Below are positions 63,600 to 64,000 of a stretch of 64,000 nt of DNA, piece after piece. The stretch comes from Clostridium scatologenes (lineage in GTDB: Bacteria; Bacillota; Clostridia; Clostridiales; Clostridiaceae). The stretch lies in contig NZ_CP009933.1 in NCBI RefSeq assembly GCF_000968375.1, positions 2,852,001-2,916,000 of the forward strand, written 5' to 3'. Every line of letters starts with the position of its first letter. Within the stretch, counting starts at the first letter, position 1. The translations under genes and the position numbers were made by a program. The notes beneath the pieces are model-generated. The model ran no database searches. It saw only the letters and a program-made list of their open reading frames with translations, and had not been told where the DNA came from.

Positions 63600-64000
63600 C
63601 TAAATTAACCCTACTCCTTCTTCTACTCCTATTTCCTTATTTGTAAGATAGCATGCAGGGTCAGAGGCCCAAAAATCTCCAGTTACAGCTTCTGCACGAC
63701 TTCTAAAATTTCCATTACACATGCTTAACCATTTACAACTTTTGCAACGTCCTTTTAATAAAGCTTTCCTACTTCTCAATCCATTTAAAATTGGATGATT
63801 GGCATTTTTCCAAACTTCACTAAACTTTTTATCTCTTACATTTCCAAAGGTATGCTGCCAAGTAAATTGATCTGCATGAATATTTCCCTGGAAATCCACA
63901 TTAGCAAAAGCCATTCCTGACCTATTTCCTCCATTAACTTTTATCAAATTTAAAATTCTATCTGCTATTTCAGGGTATGTTTCTTTAGCTCTCATATATA
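63600..64000 (-). CDS. ahbC: Radical SAM protein AhbC/NirJ1 type, C-terminal part (cut by window edge)
   Basis: The last 133 or so residues of a longer gene; the frame is still open at the window end, so the 5' part with the radical SAM CxxxCxxC motif lies outside. It shows the SPASM region (HTFGNVRDKKFSEVWKNANHPILNGLRSR), CKSCKWLSMCNGNFRSRAEAVTGDFWASDPACYLTNKEIG. AhbC turns didecarboxysiroheme into Fe-coproporphyrin III. The distance of 42 bp to the ahbD-type gene indicates one operon. Confidence 0.8.
   Translation of the reverse strand, partial: YMRAKETYPEIADRILNLIKVNGGNRSGMAFANVDFQGNIHADQFTWQHTFGNVRDKKFSEVWKNANHPILNGLRSRKALLKGRCKSCKWLSMCNGNFRSRAEAVTGDFWASDPACYLTNKEIGVEEGVGLI

Noticed and set aside
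1..64000. tRNA or rRNA genes, CRISPR arrays, insertion sequences, prophage
   Set aside because: No cloverleaf arms, repeat-spacer pattern, transposase or phage gene was seen in any gap.

Overview
The window is AT-rich, densely coded DNA with strong AGGAGG-type ribosome binding sites, a butyrate pathway, spore genes (a Spo0E-like phosphatase, pdaA, a CotF-like coat protein) and T-box and THF riboswitches. This fits an anaerobic, spore-forming Clostridium (sensu stricto). I cannot fix the species from sequence alone. No rRNA, tRNA, CRISPR array, intact insertion sequence or prophage was seen, so it looks like chromosomal backbone.

Layout. 0-3 kb: a Spo0E-like gene, then a three-gene minus-strand operon (degenerate-Nudix NrtR-type regulator, DUF4291, NADAR) that points to NAD/ADP-ribose chemistry, then a decayed peptide transporter. 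3-8 kb: secreted lipase, fruK-fruA operon, and a small gene broken by an in-frame TGA. 8-12 kb: FAH-family hydrolase, and two tandem glycine-type T-boxes driving an ACT-domain gene and a UPF0210 gene, followed by a structured intergenic element. 12-14 kb: PdaC-like domain protein and pdaA. 14-19 kb: buk-hisC behind a sigma-54 promoter, with a sigma-54 activator upstream. 19-29 kb: MFS transporter, coat protein, HD-GYP protein, a very large acyl-CoA dehydratase activase-like ATPase coupled to a TetR regulator, and a YitT protein. 29-42 kb: MacB-type ABC efflux set, soluble chemoreceptor, threonine aldolase, a two-component pair, a CdaR-type regulator and a large hybrid kinase. 42-47 kb: ferredoxin-like protein, HAD phosphatase, folate ECF transporter under a THF riboswitch, AhbB-like protein and unknown genes. 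47-60 kb: gntP-type permease, CoA-transferase, a second sigma-54 activator, and the butyryl-CoA operon crt-hbd-thl-maoC-bcd-etfB-etfA. 60-64 kb: chemoreceptor and heme genes ahbA-ahbD-ahbC (the last cut by the window edge).

How the genes fit together. The crt-to-etfA operon converts acetyl-CoA to butyryl-CoA. The CoA-transferase and Buk are two possible exits to butyrate. Three units (buk-hisC, CoA-transferase-permease, crt operon) each have a near-consensus -24/-12 sigma-54 promoter, and two sigma-54 activators are encoded here. The CoA-transferase and crt promoters also share a 17-bp upstream motif, TGTA-N9-TACA, in the same three-site layout, one single site and one abutting pair about 50 bp away. 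This is the most interesting signal in the window: a sigma-54 circuit that appears to control butyrate formation and acyl-CoA exchange together.
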